From NCBI GenBank assembly GCA_900541905.1, contig UQLQ01000004.1:71005-135004 (forward strand): DNA of 64,000 nt. Direction: 5' to 3'. Position 1 is the first letter of the stretch, and every line of letters begins with the position of its first letter. The notes beneath the pieces are model-generated. The model was not told the DNA's origin and searched no databases. It saw nothing but the letters and a program-made list of their open reading frames with translations. The position numbers and the translations under genes are program-made. Of the stretch, positions 1 through 7,851 are shown piece by piece. The stretch comes from an uncultured Oscillospiraceae bacterium (GTDB lineage Bacteria; Bacillota; Clostridia; Oscillospirales; Acutalibacteraceae).

Positions 1-1
1 C

Positions 2-406
2 GGCATTTATTTGGCCGGATTTTGCTGCTCTATTGGTCACATGTATCCAATCTTTTTTAAATTTAAGGGCGGTAAAGGGGTCGTTACGGTGGCAACCATG
101 GCAGCCTTGGCTGACTGGCGTGTCTTTTTGGCAGTCATAGGTTTGTTTATTGTTGTGTTTGCTATTTGGAGAATGGTATCGCTTGGTTCTGTAATAGCGG
201 CCGGTACTTATCCGATTGCTACATTTTTTGTTACCTTTTTTACCGATTACTATCATGGTGGTATTGTGTCCTTAAAATATGTGCTGATTGTTACTGCAAT
301 TACTGCATTGATGGGCGGCATTGTTATTTTTAAACATAGAGGCAATATTGTTCGCATTATGAACGGTACTGAAAAAAAGTTATTTGGAAATAAAGAAAAA
401 GTTTAA
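2..406 (+). CDS. plsY: Glycerol-3-phosphate acyltransferase PlsY, C-terminal part (5' end outside window)
   Basis: This is the 3' portion of a multi-pass membrane acyltransferase that moves the acyl group from acyl-phosphate to glycerol-3-phosphate in the first step of phospholipid synthesis. The open frame runs in from the left edge, so the TTG at 11 is not a real start. The PlsY signature GHMYPIFFKFKGGKGV, with its invariant lysine/glycine-rich phosphate-binding loop, lies at the beginning of the visible part and is followed by hydrophobic segments and a basic tail ending in GNKEKV. About 135 residues are visible, against roughly 200 for the whole family, so about one third is missing. The gene ends just before a strong hairpin terminator. 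Identification is confident; the completeness of the 5' part cannot be judged here. Confidence 0.93.
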   Translation, partial: GIYLAGFCCSIGHMYPIFFKFKGGKGVVTVATMAALADWRVFLAVIGLFIVVFAIWRMVSLGSVIAAGTYPIATFFVTFFTDYYHGGIVSLKYVLIVTAITALMGGIVIFKHRGNIVRIMNGTEKKLFGNKEKV

Positions 407-415
407 ATATGAAAA

Positions 416-446
416 AAACATCCAATGCTTAGCATTGGATGTTTTT
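416..446 (+). terminator. Rho-independent terminator after plsY
   Basis: A 14-bp perfect inverted repeat (416-429 with 431-444, tip TTA) is followed by a T run. A-rich sequence on the other side means it could also act on the minus strand behind rpmB. Confidence 0.85.
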
Positions 447-462
447 ATTTCTGAATGATAAT

Positions 463-486
463 AAAAAAAGAAGCCGTAAGGCTTCT
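463..486 (-). terminator. Rho-independent terminator after rpmB
   Basis: AGAAGCC (469-475) pairs with GGCTTCT (480-486) around a GTAA loop. Read on the minus strand the hairpin is followed by a run of T (463-468), which is correct for ending rpmB. Confidence 0.8.
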
Positions 487-524
487 CTTTTGTTCTCGTT
501 TCGCTTTTATGTGTCAATCAGACA

Positions 525-731
525 TTAAACTGCTGCGGAACCGGATACTGCACGAGTAACTTTGCCGGAACGCAAGCAACGGGTGCAGGCATAAATACGC
601 TTGTTGGAACCGTTAACAACTGCTCTTACACGTTTAATGTTTGGCTTCCATGTTCTGTTGGAACGTCTGTGAGAGTGGGAAACCTTAATACCGAAAGCTA
701 CATCTTTGCCGCAAATTTCACATTTTGCCAT
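525..731 (-). CDS. rpmB: 50S ribosomal protein L28
   Basis: Large-subunit ribosomal protein bL28 (68 residues, normal is about 60-78). It begins MAKCEICGKDVAFG and contains the L28 core around HSHRRSNRTWKPNIK. Two CxxC pairs (CEIC near residue 4 and CTRC near residue 49) form the zinc-ribbon version of the protein, as opposed to the cysteine-free paralogue many Firmicutes carry for zinc limitation. The minus-strand ribosome site AAGGAGGTG sits just upstream of the ATG. It is the only minus-strand gene in the window and is transcribed alone, with its own promoter and terminator. In Bacillus subtilis rpmB lies next to spoVM; here it is about 20 kb away from spoVM and on the opposite strand. Confidence 0.97.
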   Translation of the reverse strand: MAKCEICGKDVAFGIKVSHSHRRSNRTWKPNIKRVRAVVNGSNKRIYACTRCLRSGKVTRAVSGSAAV

Positions 732-778
732 GTATCTGCACCTCCTTTAAAAGGGCTATTTTTCATTACAACGTTAGT

Positions 779-807
779 ATTCTATCAAATTCACGCAAAA
801 ATTGCAA
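779..807 (-). promoter_or_regulatory. Predicted vegetative promoter of rpmB
   Basis: On the minus strand, TTGCAA (802-807) is followed by a 17-bp spacer and TAGAAT (779-784). It lies about 50 bp upstream of the rpmB start. Confidence 0.6.
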
Positions 808-875
808 GTGTTTTTCCTATATTCTTTCCTATAGGTTCTGCTGTCATTAAAAAAGTGTCATAAAATAGTGAGTAA

Positions 876-903
876 TCTTTACATTTTATGTAAGATGTAA
901 AGA
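876..903. promoter_or_regulatory. Inverted repeat upstream of the site-2 protease promoter
   Basis: TCTTTACAT (876-884) and ATGTAAAGA (895-903) are perfect complements with a 10-bp gap. The repeat ends 9 bp before the predicted -35 element at 913, a position suited to an operator. There is no T run, so it is not an obvious terminator. The regulator is unknown. Confidence 0.4.
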
Positions 904-912
904 GCACCAGTA

Positions 913-941
913 TTGTGTTTTTGTCAATAATATATTATAAT
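913..941 (+). promoter_or_regulatory. Predicted promoter of the M50 protease-scpAB operon
   Basis: TTGTGT (913-918), a 17-bp spacer and a perfect TATAAT (936-941) precede the ribosome site AAAGGAG (952-958) and the TTG start at 970. Confidence 0.55.
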
Positions 942-969
942 ACTATGATACAAAGGAGCGTGTACAAAT

Positions 970-1668
970 TTGATCATAAGTGTATTATTGAATCACTCGT
1001 TAAGTTCATCCGACAAATTAAGTCTGATTATTCCGCAAATTATTGCAGTATTAATCATTCTGTTTTTAATTTTGCCTTTGCATGAGCTGGCCCATGGATG
1101 GGTTGCTTACAAATTTGGGGACCGCACCGCAAAAAATGCAGGAAGATTAACTTTTAACCCATTGGTTAGCATTGACCCGTGGGGTGCGCTCATGATTTTA
1201 TTGTTTGGTTTCGGCTGGGCACGTCCGGTTCCGGTGAATCCAAATAATTTCAAAAACCCGAGGGTGGGTATGGCGGTTACAGCCGCGGCAGGCCCTATTT
1301 CCAATTTCTTGGCGGCCTTGATAGGTGCATTTATTTATGTAGCTGTTTTGGTGGGTTCAGGATTCAGTGTATCCCAGTTGAGTTTTGGTATGGAATTGCT
1401 ATGGACATTTATTGCCATTAATATTTCCTTGGCTGTGTTTAACTTAATTCCAATTCCGCCGCTGGACGGTTCTAAAATTTTAGCATCTTTTTTACCGCAG
1501 AGACTTATGGAACAATTTTACCGTTATCAAGGTGTATTTATCTTAGTTTTATATGCACTTATGTTTACAGGCGCGTTAAGCGGTCCGTTAAGCTACATTC
1601 AAAATGCCTGTGCTGACGGAATTCTGTGGCTTGCACAATTGCCGTTCCATTTAGCCGGCGCGTTATAA
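970..1668 (+). CDS. Site-2 protease family membrane metalloprotease (M50)
   Basis: An intramembrane zinc metalloprotease of the short S2P type (232 residues) lacking PDZ or CBS domains. The zinc ligands are in HELAH (about residue 39) within an N-terminal hydrophobic helix. The third ligand is in the NLIPIPPLDG motif (about residue 161), the family's L/NPDG box. At least four hydrophobic segments are visible. The TTG start follows AAAGGAG by 11 bases and no upstream in-frame ATG exists. It is the first gene of the scpA-scpB-DUF2953-ytfJ-dac-rluB string. The substrate is unknown; a protease of this type beside scpAB is common in Clostridia. It is distinct from the SpoIVFB-type protease at 40152. 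Confidence 0.9.
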   Translation: MIISVLLNHSLSSSDKLSLIIPQIIAVLIILFLILPLHELAHGWVAYKFGDRTAKNAGRLTFNPLVSIDPWGALMILLFGFGWARPVPVNPNNFKNPRVGMAVTAAAGPISNFLAALIGAFIYVAVLVGSGFSVSQLSFGMELLWTFIAINISLAVFNLIPIPPLDGSKILASFLPQRLMEQFYRYQGVFILVLYALMFTGALSGPLSYIQNACADGILWLAQLPFHLAGAL

Positions 1669-1679
1669 TTGGAGAAATT

Positions 1680-2420
1680 ATGGAAAAACTATCCTATAAA
1701 CTGCCCTCTTTTGAAGGGCCGCTGGATTTATTATTATATTTACTTTCCAAACATAAACTGGATATTTGTGACATTCCGATTGCAGAATTGTTGGAACAAT
1801 ACATGATGCATATGGAAGAAATGAAGCAGCAGGATATGGAGATAGAAAGTGAGTTTTTAACGATGGCGGCCAGATTGGTTCATATGAAAACCATATCTTT
1901 GCTTCCGAAACATGAAGAGTTAGAAGAGTTGCAGGATGAGCTGGTAACGCAATTGCTGGATTATCAGCAATGTAAACGGATGGCTCAGATAGTAAAAGAC
2001 CGTTTGGAGTTAGGAACATTTGTCAGAGCGCAAATGAAGCTAAGAAAAGATTTAACCTACCGTGGACATCACGATACGGGGGAATTGTTGACAGCATATC
2101 AAACTGCAGTAGGAAAGGGAAAACGTTTTTTGCCGCCGCCTATGGAATCTTTTTCAGCCATTGTTGCAACGCCTACTGTATCTGTAGCCTCCAGAATGAT
2201 TCATGTGCTGCGCTGTTTATGGAAAGAGCATGAAGTACCTTATACAAAAGTGTTTGAACAAGCGGAGAGCAAGTCTCAAATGGTGGCAACTTTTTTGGCG
2301 GTGCTGGAGTTGGTAAAAGGAAAACGAGTTCGTGTAGAGGACGAAAACGGAAGCTCTAAATTAGTGTTATTGGACGGTGGTGAACGGAATTGGAAACGCA
2401 AACACAAAAAGGTGCAATAG
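1680..2420 (+). CDS. scpA: Segregation and condensation protein A
   Basis: Kleisin subunit of the SMC-ScpAB complex that organises and helps segregate the chromosome. The N-terminal KLPSFEGPLDLLLYLL segment is the classic ScpA signature, which contacts SMC and ScpB. The C-terminal winged-helix part ends near KGKRVRVEDE. The ATG at 1680 follows GGAG (1671-1674) with good spacing and gives 246 residues, the usual size; the longer frame opening at 1626 overlaps the previous gene and lacks a ribosome site. It overlaps scpB by 31 bp, which suggests coupled translation of two subunits of one complex. Confidence 0.95.
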   Translation: MEKLSYKLPSFEGPLDLLLYLLSKHKLDICDIPIAELLEQYMMHMEEMKQQDMEIESEFLTMAARLVHMKTISLLPKHEELEELQDELVTQLLDYQQCKRMAQIVKDRLELGTFVRAQMKLRKDLTYRGHHDTGELLTAYQTAVGKGKRFLPPPMESFSAIVATPTVSVASRMIHVLRCLWKEHEVPYTKVFEQAESKSQMVATFLAVLELVKGKRVRVEDENGSSKLVLLDGGERNWKRKHKKVQ

Positions 2421-2980
2421 AAGCGATTATTTTTGCAAGCGGAGAACCAATTCCGCTGGAGAAAATTGCCGCAGCTATGGAGCTTAGTAAAACAGAAGCA
2501 AAAGTACTGGTAGCGGCTGTTATGGAAGAGTTTAATCAAATGCATAGCGGCATACAAATCATTCAATTCAATGACAGTTACCAAATGTGTACCAAAGTCG
2601 AATTTGAATCTCACATTCGTTTGGCTTTAGAATTAAAAAATAACACACCGCTGTCTGCAGCAGCATTGGAAGTATTGGCTATTGTTGCATACCACCAACC
2701 GGTAACCAAAGCTTTTTTGGAACAAGTACGCGGTGTGGACAGTTCCAGTGTATTAAACGGTTTATTTGCAAAAGGTCTGGTAGAAGAAAGAGGCAGACTG
2801 GAATTGCCCGGACGTCCGCTTTTATATGGTACCACACAAAATTTCTTAAGGTGTATGGGACTTTCTTCTTTGGAAGAGCTGCCTGAGGTGCCCGACCCAA
2901 AGGATACTGACGAACAGGCAAATGAAAACGATGCTGCTGATGCGGCAGATGACAAGCAATTAAAACTGGAAGATGTATAA
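2390..2980 (+). CDS. scpB: Segregation and condensation protein B
   Basis: Partner of ScpA in the SMC complex, made of two winged-helix domains. The sequence GAIEAIIFASGEPI and the later LAIVAYHQPVTKAFLEQVRGV are standard ScpB motifs. The only available start is the TTG at 2390, because an in-frame stop lies at 2381; it overlaps the scpA end by 31 bp. The protein has 196 residues and a strongly acidic tail (after residue about 165, rich in D/E/A), which is variable in the family. Identification is firm; the non-ATG start follows from the frame alone. Confidence 0.94.
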   Translation: METQTQKGAIEAIIFASGEPIPLEKIAAAMELSKTEAKVLVAAVMEEFNQMHSGIQIIQFNDSYQMCTKVEFESHIRLALELKNNTPLSAAALEVLAIVAYHQPVTKAFLEQVRGVDSSSVLNGLFAKGLVEERGRLELPGRPLLYGTTQNFLRCMGLSSLEELPEVPDPKDTDEQANENDAADAADDKQLKLEDV

Positions 2981-3011
2981 ACTGTAAGAAGAAAAGGGGG
3001 TGAGGCCACAT

Positions 3012-3677
3012 ATGATTGCACTCATTGTTTCGCTTTCGGTCATCGGAGGTATTTTTCTGATTTTTGCAATTGTATTGGTTTGCCCTGTGATTATAGATAT
3101 ACAGTTTAAAGACAGCTTTGTTGTAAAAATAAAAATATTGGGTATCCCGATTACGGTTTTTCCTCAAAAAGAAAAGCCGCAGTCGGAAGAACAAAAGGTG
3201 AAAAAAAAGAAAAAGAAAAAACCTGAAGAAAAAGAAAAAACAGGTAAATTTTCTAAAATTAAGGGTATACTAGAAAGTAAGGGCCTGTCGGGATTACTGG
3301 ATTTTTTCAAAGAACTGGCGGGCGTTGCGGCAGGAACAGGGAAAAAGCTGTTTTCGCATTTGGTGATTTATCAGCTTTCGGTTGATATTTCCATTTCCAA
3401 CGAAGATGCAGCTAAAACAGCCATTCAATACGGACAGGCCTGTGCGGTTGTATATCCTGCCATGAGTATGATAACGACTGTGGCAAAATGTAAGCAATCT
3501 CATGTCTGTGTTATAGCAGACTTTGATGATAAAAAAACGAAAGCAGATTTTCACTTAAAAGCAGGTATGCGTCCGATTTTTGTGTTAACAGCGGGAATCA
3601 GCGGGCTAATTCGATTGATAAAAGTATACCGCAGGCATACGGCGGACTTACCAAAAACAACATCTAAAGGAGCGTAA
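3012..3677 (+). CDS. DUF2953 domain membrane protein (YtfI-like)
   Basis: A 221-residue protein with one N-terminal transmembrane segment (about residues 3-26) and then a beta-type domain opening VDIQF-like (VIIDIQFKDSFVVKIKILGI), typical of DUF2953. A highly charged linker contains seven consecutive lysines (about residues 64-70), encoded by runs of A including one of eight (3201-3208). A conserved core in the C-terminal half is followed by a basic end. The ATG at 3012 is preferred over the GTG at 3000 because the GGGGGTG ribosome site (2996-3002) would overlap the latter. It lies directly before ytfJ, and the same pair (ytfI-ytfJ) is adjacent in Bacillus, which supports the assignment and a sporulation-linked role. 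The biochemical function is unknown. Confidence 0.75.
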   Translation: MIALIVSLSVIGGIFLIFAIVLVCPVIIDIQFKDSFVVKIKILGIPITVFPQKEKPQSEEQKVKKKKKKKPEEKEKTGKFSKIKGILESKGLSGLLDFFKELAGVAAGTGKKLFSHLVIYQLSVDISISNEDAAKTAIQYGQACAVVYPAMSMITTVAKCKQSHVCVIADFDDKKTKADFHLKAGMRPIFVLTAGISGLIRLIKVYRRHTADLPKTTSKGA

Positions 3678-3682
3678 TGATT

Positions 3683-4129
3683 ATGGGAAATCATCCAATT
3701 GACGGCATGCTTGGAACAACTATGGAAAAAATTAAAGAAATGGTAGACGTAGATTCCGTAATCGGAAAACCAATTACAACACCGGACGGTACTACCGTGA
3801 TTCCAATTTCAAAAGTCAGCTACGGATTTGCGTCCGGAGGTTCAGACTTTCCTGCAAAATCTCAGCCGGCAAAAGATTTCTTCGGCGGTGGCGCAGGCGC
3901 GGGTATTACCATTACTCCAATTGCATTTTTATCTATTTGCAACGGTGATGTAAAACTCATTCAAGTAGAACCGTTTGAAGGTTCTGCTGACCGTATCATT
4001 CAGATGGTACCGGATGTGGTGGATAAAATCTCTGAAACGTTCAGCAAGAAAAAAGAAGAGAGAGCTGCAAAAAAGGAAGAGAAAAAAGCAGCAAAAGAAC
4101 TTGAAAAATTAAAAGAAAAAGAAGAATAA
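3683..4129 (+). CDS. ytfJ: Sporulation protein YtfJ (GerW family)
   Basis: Soluble spore protein of the YtfJ/GerW family, made in the forespore and linked in Bacillus to germination (family knowledge). The N-terminus reads GNHPIDGMLGTTMEKIKEMV, followed by a VIGKPITTPDGTTVIPISKVSYGF core and a glycine-rich stretch (FGGGAGAGI) characteristic of the family. The ATG at 3683 matches the family N-terminus and has a ten-base gap from AAAGGAG (3666-3672); the ATG at 3677 overlaps the previous stop and is too close to the ribosome site. The last ~30 residues are almost entirely K/E/A and probably helical. It is followed by a D-Ala-D-Ala carboxypeptidase gene, consistent with a sporulation operon. Confidence 0.93.
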   Translation: MGNHPIDGMLGTTMEKIKEMVDVDSVIGKPITTPDGTTVIPISKVSYGFASGGSDFPAKSQPAKDFFGGGAGAGITITPIAFLSICNGDVKLIQVEPFEGSADRIIQMVPDVVDKISETFSKKKEERAAKKEEKKAAKELEKLKEKEE

Positions 4130-4194
4130 AAATACGTTGACTCATACTCGGTTAACCGCTTGCATATAGTTATGCTATTGGCAGGTGGTTTTCT

Positions 4195-5337
4195 TTGTTT
4201 AAAAAATGTGTTAGTGTATTATGTGTTGCATTGATTGCGGCAGCAAGTTTTGTGTTGCCGATTCATGCACAAGAAGGCTCTGTTTCCGTGTCAGCGCAGG
4301 CTGCGGTTGTCATAAATGCGGACAATGGTCAGGTGCTGTATGCCAAAAATGCAGAGAATCAGCAGGCAATGGCAAGCACCACAAAAATTATGACGGCGCT
4401 TTTGACCTTAGAAGAGGCTGCGAAAGAGAATAAAATTGTAACCATAAGCGAACAGGTTGCTGCGGTAGAAGGTTCTTCCATGTATTTAAATGCGGGTGAC
4501 CGGCTATCTTTAAAGGATTTGGCAATCGGCATGTTAACGGTTTCAGGTAATGATGCTGCATACGGCGCCGCTGTTGCCATCGGCGGTTCGGAAGAAGAAT
4601 TTGCAAAATTGATGAATGCCAGAGCAAAAGAATTGGGTATGGAACATACCAATTTTGTGACGGCGTCCGGATTAGATGCAGATGAACATTATTCCACCGC
4701 GTTGGATATGGCAAAGCTGGGAGCAGCTGCCATTCAAAATGAGGATTTTTTAGCTATTTGCTCCAAAACGCAAAGTACGGCTACATTTGTAAATCCTCCT
4801 CGGACACAGAGCTACTCCAATCATAATAAATTACTCAAACTATATCAGGGTTGTATTGGCATTAAAACAGGGTTTACCAAAAAGGCGGGAAGATGTCTGG
4901 TTTCCGCAGCAGAGCGCGACGGCGTCCGTTTGGTAGCCGTAACCTTAAATGCGCCTGACGATTGGAACGACCATATCAAACTATTCGACTATGGTTTTTC
5001 TCAGTTATCCAGCATCCGTATGGATGAGTCCAATACAACCTTTACGGTCGATGTAGTTGGCGGTACGTTAGACCAAATAGAAGTAACAGGCAGCGATGGC
5101 GGCAGTGTTGTGGTAAGCGCCGCTGATAAAGATAAAGTGGAACGTATTGTACTGCTGCCAAACTTTACATATGCTCCGTTTCCGCAAGGAACACAACTGG
5201 GAAAAATCTCATATCAGCTCAATGGTGAAGAGATTGGCTCGGTTCCGTTGGTTACAACGACAGCGGTAGAGCAACAGACAGTGGAGCAGGGGATATTTCA
5301 AAAAATAGGAGATTTCTTTAGAAATCTGTTTGGATAA
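4195..5337 (+). CDS. D-alanyl-D-alanine carboxypeptidase (S11 family, DacB/DacF type)
   Basis: Secreted low-molecular-mass penicillin-binding protein that removes the terminal D-Ala from peptidoglycan stem peptides. A signal peptide ends near PIHAQ. The three active-site motifs are present: STTK (about residue 61), SGN (about 117) and KTG (about 224). A C-terminal beta domain follows, then an amphipathic helix (IFQKIGDFFRNLFG) of the type that anchors PBP5-like proteins to the membrane. The start is a TTG preceded by AGGTGG. It lies between ytfJ and rluB. In Bacillus the sporulation carboxypeptidase DacB is near scpAB-rluB, while DacF is forespore-specific; the sequence alone does not tell me which one this is. 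Confidence 0.93.
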   Translation: MFKKCVSVLCVALIAAASFVLPIHAQEGSVSVSAQAAVVINADNGQVLYAKNAENQQAMASTTKIMTALLTLEEAAKENKIVTISEQVAAVEGSSMYLNAGDRLSLKDLAIGMLTVSGNDAAYGAAVAIGGSEEEFAKLMNARAKELGMEHTNFVTASGLDADEHYSTALDMAKLGAAAIQNEDFLAICSKTQSTATFVNPPRTQSYSNHNKLLKLYQGCIGIKTGFTKKAGRCLVSAAERDGVRLVAVTLNAPDDWNDHIKLFDYGFSQLSSIRMDESNTTFTVDVVGGTLDQIEVTGSDGGSVVVSAADKDKVERIVLLPNFTYAPFPQGTQLGKISYQLNGEEIGSVPLVTTTAVEQQTVEQGIFQKIGDFFRNLFG

Positions 5338-5358
5338 GAAAGAAAAAGGTGAAAGAAA

Positions 5359-6144
5359 ATGGCAAAAGATGTTAGGCTGCAAAAAATGCTTGCGGACTGC
5401 GGGGTTGCCTCACGCAGAAAAGCAGAGGAAATGATTGCAAACGGTCGTGTGAAAGTAAACGGAAGAGTTGCTAAAATAGGCGATAAAGTAGATACGAAAA
5501 AAGATAAGATTACGGTAGATAATAAAACGGTAGTCAGCAGTGTGCGCAGTGTATATTACATGCTGCATAAACCAAGAGGATTTATTACAACCATGAGCGA
5601 TGAAATGGGGCGTAAGTGTGTTGCGGAATTGGTTGCGGATATTCCGGAACGTATTTATCCGGTTGGAAGATTGGACCGTGATTCCGAAGGTATGCTGCTG
5701 ATGACAAATGACGGAGACTTTGCAAACGCTATGACGCATCCGTCCATGCATATTCCAAAAACATATCGAGTTACCGTACGTCCTTCCATTACGGAAGACC
5801 AAATCACAGAGATGACTGTCGGTATGATGATTGACGGCAAAAAAACGGCGCCTGCGCAAGTGAATGTCATTTCACAGGAGCCCGGACGAGTGGTGCTTGA
5901 AATTATTTTATATGAAGGCAGAAACCGCCAAATTCGCAATATGTGCGAACAATTGGGATTAGAAGTGGCACGGTTAAAACGGGTTGCCTGTGGACCGGTA
6001 AAGTTGGGTATGCTGCAGCCGGGAGAATATCGTCGTTTGACGGCCGAAGAAGTAAAGAAACTAAATACAGCGGCAAAATCCAATAAAAATGCAGGAATAG
6101 AAAGCAGGGACGGTCATGATAACCGTAAAACCTATCGAAGATAA
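5359..6144 (+). CDS. rluB: 23S rRNA pseudouridine synthase RluB
   Basis: Converts a uridine in helix 89 of 23S rRNA to pseudouridine. An N-terminal S4 RNA-binding domain (RLQKMLADCGVASRRKAEEMI, residues 6-26) is followed by the catalytic RsuA/RluB/E/F domain with the motif GRLDRDSEGMLLMTNDGDF, which holds the catalytic aspartate. AAGGTGA precedes the ATG. The last ~30 residues (after LNTAAKSNKN) are a basic tail whose coding sequence overlaps the next gene by 29 bp. Its position next to scpAB and the dac gene matches Firmicute gene order. Confidence 0.95.
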   Translation: MAKDVRLQKMLADCGVASRRKAEEMIANGRVKVNGRVAKIGDKVDTKKDKITVDNKTVVSSVRSVYYMLHKPRGFITTMSDEMGRKCVAELVADIPERIYPVGRLDRDSEGMLLMTNDGDFANAMTHPSMHIPKTYRVTVRPSITEDQITEMTVGMMIDGKKTAPAQVNVISQEPGRVVLEIILYEGRNRQIRNMCEQLGLEVARLKRVACGPVKLGMLQPGEYRRLTAEEVKKLNTAAKSNKNAGIESRDGHDNRKTYRR

Positions 6145-6514
6145 CATACGTAAGGAGCAGTTGCTTTCCCAATATCATTGCTCTGCAGCCGACAGCACTA
6201 TCTTGGTAATGAAAGACGGGGTATGTGAGCTTGGCTATGCAGTGATAGATTTGATACAAGGAAAATTGCTGATACACGATATTTGTCTGACAAACGGCTC
6301 AGTACAGGAGCCCAATGAGGAAGATAAACTATATATTGATTTTTTCATGCGTGCTGCGGCATCGTATGGAGCCAATCATGGTGCGTATCAAATGGAAAAT
6401 TGTGTGGAGGAACTGCATTCATTTTTTATTTCCAAAGGATTTGTTTTGGAACATGGAATATGTACCATTCCCATCAGCAAAATTGTACACATTTGCAATC
6501 CGCATCATACTTAA
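6116..6514 (+). CDS. GNAT-like hypothetical protein
   Basis: A 132-residue soluble protein that I place in the GNAT acetyltransferase fold only tentatively. It has a central beta pattern (TILVMKDGVCELGYAVIDL, then KLLIHDICL) followed by a helix (LYIDFFMRAAASYGANHG) and a late SFFISKGFVLEHG segment that resembles the 'F-Y-x-x-x-G-F' end of GNAT domains. The canonical acetyl-CoA loop is not clear. It starts inside the 3' end of rluB (29-bp overlap) after AGGGA, so it is probably translationally coupled, and it is the last gene before a terminator. Substrate unknown. Confidence 0.7.
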   Translation: MITVKPIEDNIRKEQLLSQYHCSAADSTILVMKDGVCELGYAVIDLIQGKLLIHDICLTNGSVQEPNEEDKLYIDFFMRAAASYGANHGAYQMENCVEELHSFFISKGFVLEHGICTIPISKIVHICNPHHT

Positions 6515-6517
6515 AAG

Positions 6518-6549
6518 AAAGACCGAAAGAAGTTTCTTTTGGTCTTTTC
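6518..6549 (+). terminator. Rho-independent terminator ending the scpAB-rluB operon
   Basis: A 14-bp stem (6518-6531 with 6534-6547, one G-T pair) with the sequence GACCGAAAGAA on its left arm is followed by TTTTCG. It ends the transcript that began near 945. Confidence 0.7.
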
Positions 6550-6571
6550 GTGCCTTTTCCGCTTTGTATAG

Positions 6572-6600
6572 TTGCAATTGATTTTTAAAAATGATAAAAT
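6572..6600 (+). promoter_or_regulatory. Predicted promoter of the yicC-remA-gmk-priA operon
   Basis: TTGCAA (6572-6577), a 17-bp spacer and TAAAAT (6595-6600), immediately after the preceding terminator. Confidence 0.6.
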
Positions 6601-6666
6601 AATCATACTATTCTATCATAGAAATCTTACATTTCTTAAGATTTGGCAAAAGTTGGGATGATTGTT

Positions 6667-7545
6667 TTGATCAAAAGCATGACAGGCTATGGTCGGTACG
6701 AACAGACGATTGACGGTTGGTTGATTGGCATAGAGGTAAAATCAGTCAATCATCGTTATTTGGAGTATACCGCCAGATTTCCGAAAGGTTACGGATTTTT
6801 AGAAAATAAATTAAAATCTTTTGTGCAGCATAAAATTGCAAGAGGTAAAGTAGATGTTACCGTAACCATAGAACATGTTTGCGATACACAATTGACCGTA
6901 CAGGTGAATGAATCCTTGGCAAGCGGCTATGTACAGGCTCTGAAAACATTGGCTCAGCAGTATCATTTAAATCAGGAAATGGATGCCGCTTCCATTGCCA
7001 ATTATCCTGATGTTCTGACAGTGCATAAGGAACAAGAAGATGAAGAAGCACTGTGGAACGCGGTACAGCAAGTAGCGGAAACAGCTTTTGACCGTATGCT
7101 GGAAATGCGAGAGCAAGAAGGCGCTAATTTAAAACAGGACTTGCTAAAGCGTGCAGAAGATATCGACCGTATGGTAAAAGAAATTGAAATGCGTTCTCCG
7201 CAAACAGTAGAAGAATATAAAGAACGTTTGCAGGCAAGAATGAAAGAACTGTTTTCAGATTCGGAATATAACGAGTCCCGTCTATATACAGAGTTGATAC
7301 TGTTTACGGATAAAGTATCTGTTGCAGAGGAAACCGTTCGGCTGCGCAGCCATATTGGGCAATTGAAAACCATGTTGGAATCCAAAGAAGCTGTTGGCAG
7401 AAAATTAGATTTTTTGGCACAGGAAATGAACAGAGAAGCAAATACCATCGGTTCCAAAGCAATGGATGCACAAATTGCCTATATGGTGGTAGACATTAAA
7501 GCGGAAGTAGAAAAAATAAGAGAACAAATTCAGAACATAGAGTAG
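6667..7545 (+). CDS. yicC: YicC/YloC family endoribonuclease
   Basis: Member of the YicC family, recently shown in other bacteria to be an endoribonuclease. The hallmark SMTGYGR lies at the extreme N-terminus, followed by VEVKSVNHRYLE-like sequence (IEVKSVNHRYLEYTARFP). The C-terminus carries the conserved KLDFLAQEMNREANTIGSK and ends VEKIREQIQNIE. Start choice is uncertain: TTG 6667 gives the family-typical MIKSMTGYG and has GGGA eight bases upstream; ATG 6658 and TTG 6643 are in-frame alternatives adding three or eight residues without a better ribosome site. It is first in an operon with remA, gmk and rpoZ, exactly as in Bacillus. Confidence 0.92.
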   Translation: MIKSMTGYGRYEQTIDGWLIGIEVKSVNHRYLEYTARFPKGYGFLENKLKSFVQHKIARGKVDVTVTIEHVCDTQLTVQVNESLASGYVQALKTLAQQYHLNQEMDAASIANYPDVLTVHKEQEDEEALWNAVQQVAETAFDRMLEMREQEGANLKQDLLKRAEDIDRMVKEIEMRSPQTVEEYKERLQARMKELFSDSEYNESRLYTELILFTDKVSVAEETVRLRSHIGQLKTMLESKEAVGRKLDFLAQEMNREANTIGSKAMDAQIAYMVVDIKAEVEKIREQIQNIE

Positions 7546-7572
7546 CCTTTTTACAGGCAGGAGGAATTAACA

Positions 7573-7851
7573 ATGAAGTTAATTAATATTGGCTTTGGTA
7601 ATATGGTTTCAGCCAATCGTTTGGTTGCAATTGTCAGTCCGGAGTCTGCGCCGATTAAACGTATTATTCAAGATGCAAAAGAGCGTGGTTCTTTAATTGA
7701 CGCAACGTATGGTCGTCGTACCAGAGCTGTGATTGTAACAGACAGCGACCATGTAATTCTTTCTGCTGTTCAGCCGGAAACGGTAGCAAACAGATTAAAT
7801 GACAGAGATGAAGATTTAGCCGGCGATGAGGAGTTGGATGACGATGAATAA
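7573..7851 (+). CDS. remA: Extracellular matrix regulator RemA (DUF370)
   Basis: A 92-residue DNA-binding protein of the RemA/DUF370 family. In Bacillus it activates matrix and osmoprotection genes by wrapping DNA (family knowledge). The N-terminal NIGFGNMVSANRLVAIVSPESAPIKR is nearly diagnostic, as are the conserved arginines in TYGRRTRAVI. The acidic tail (DEDLAGDEELDDDE) is a local extension. An excellent AGGAGG ribosome site lies at about 7560. The end of the gene overlaps gmk, with the tail coding for the gmk ribosome site. Confidence 0.94.
   Translation: MKLINIGFGNMVSANRLVAIVSPESAPIKRIIQDAKERGSLIDATYGRRTRAVIVTDSDHVILSAVQPETVANRLNDRDEDLAGDEELDDDE

Noticed and set aside
669..863. A 64-codon plus-strand frame opposite rpmB
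   Set aside because: It overlaps the rpmB start and promoter on the other strand and has no ribosome site or recognisable features.
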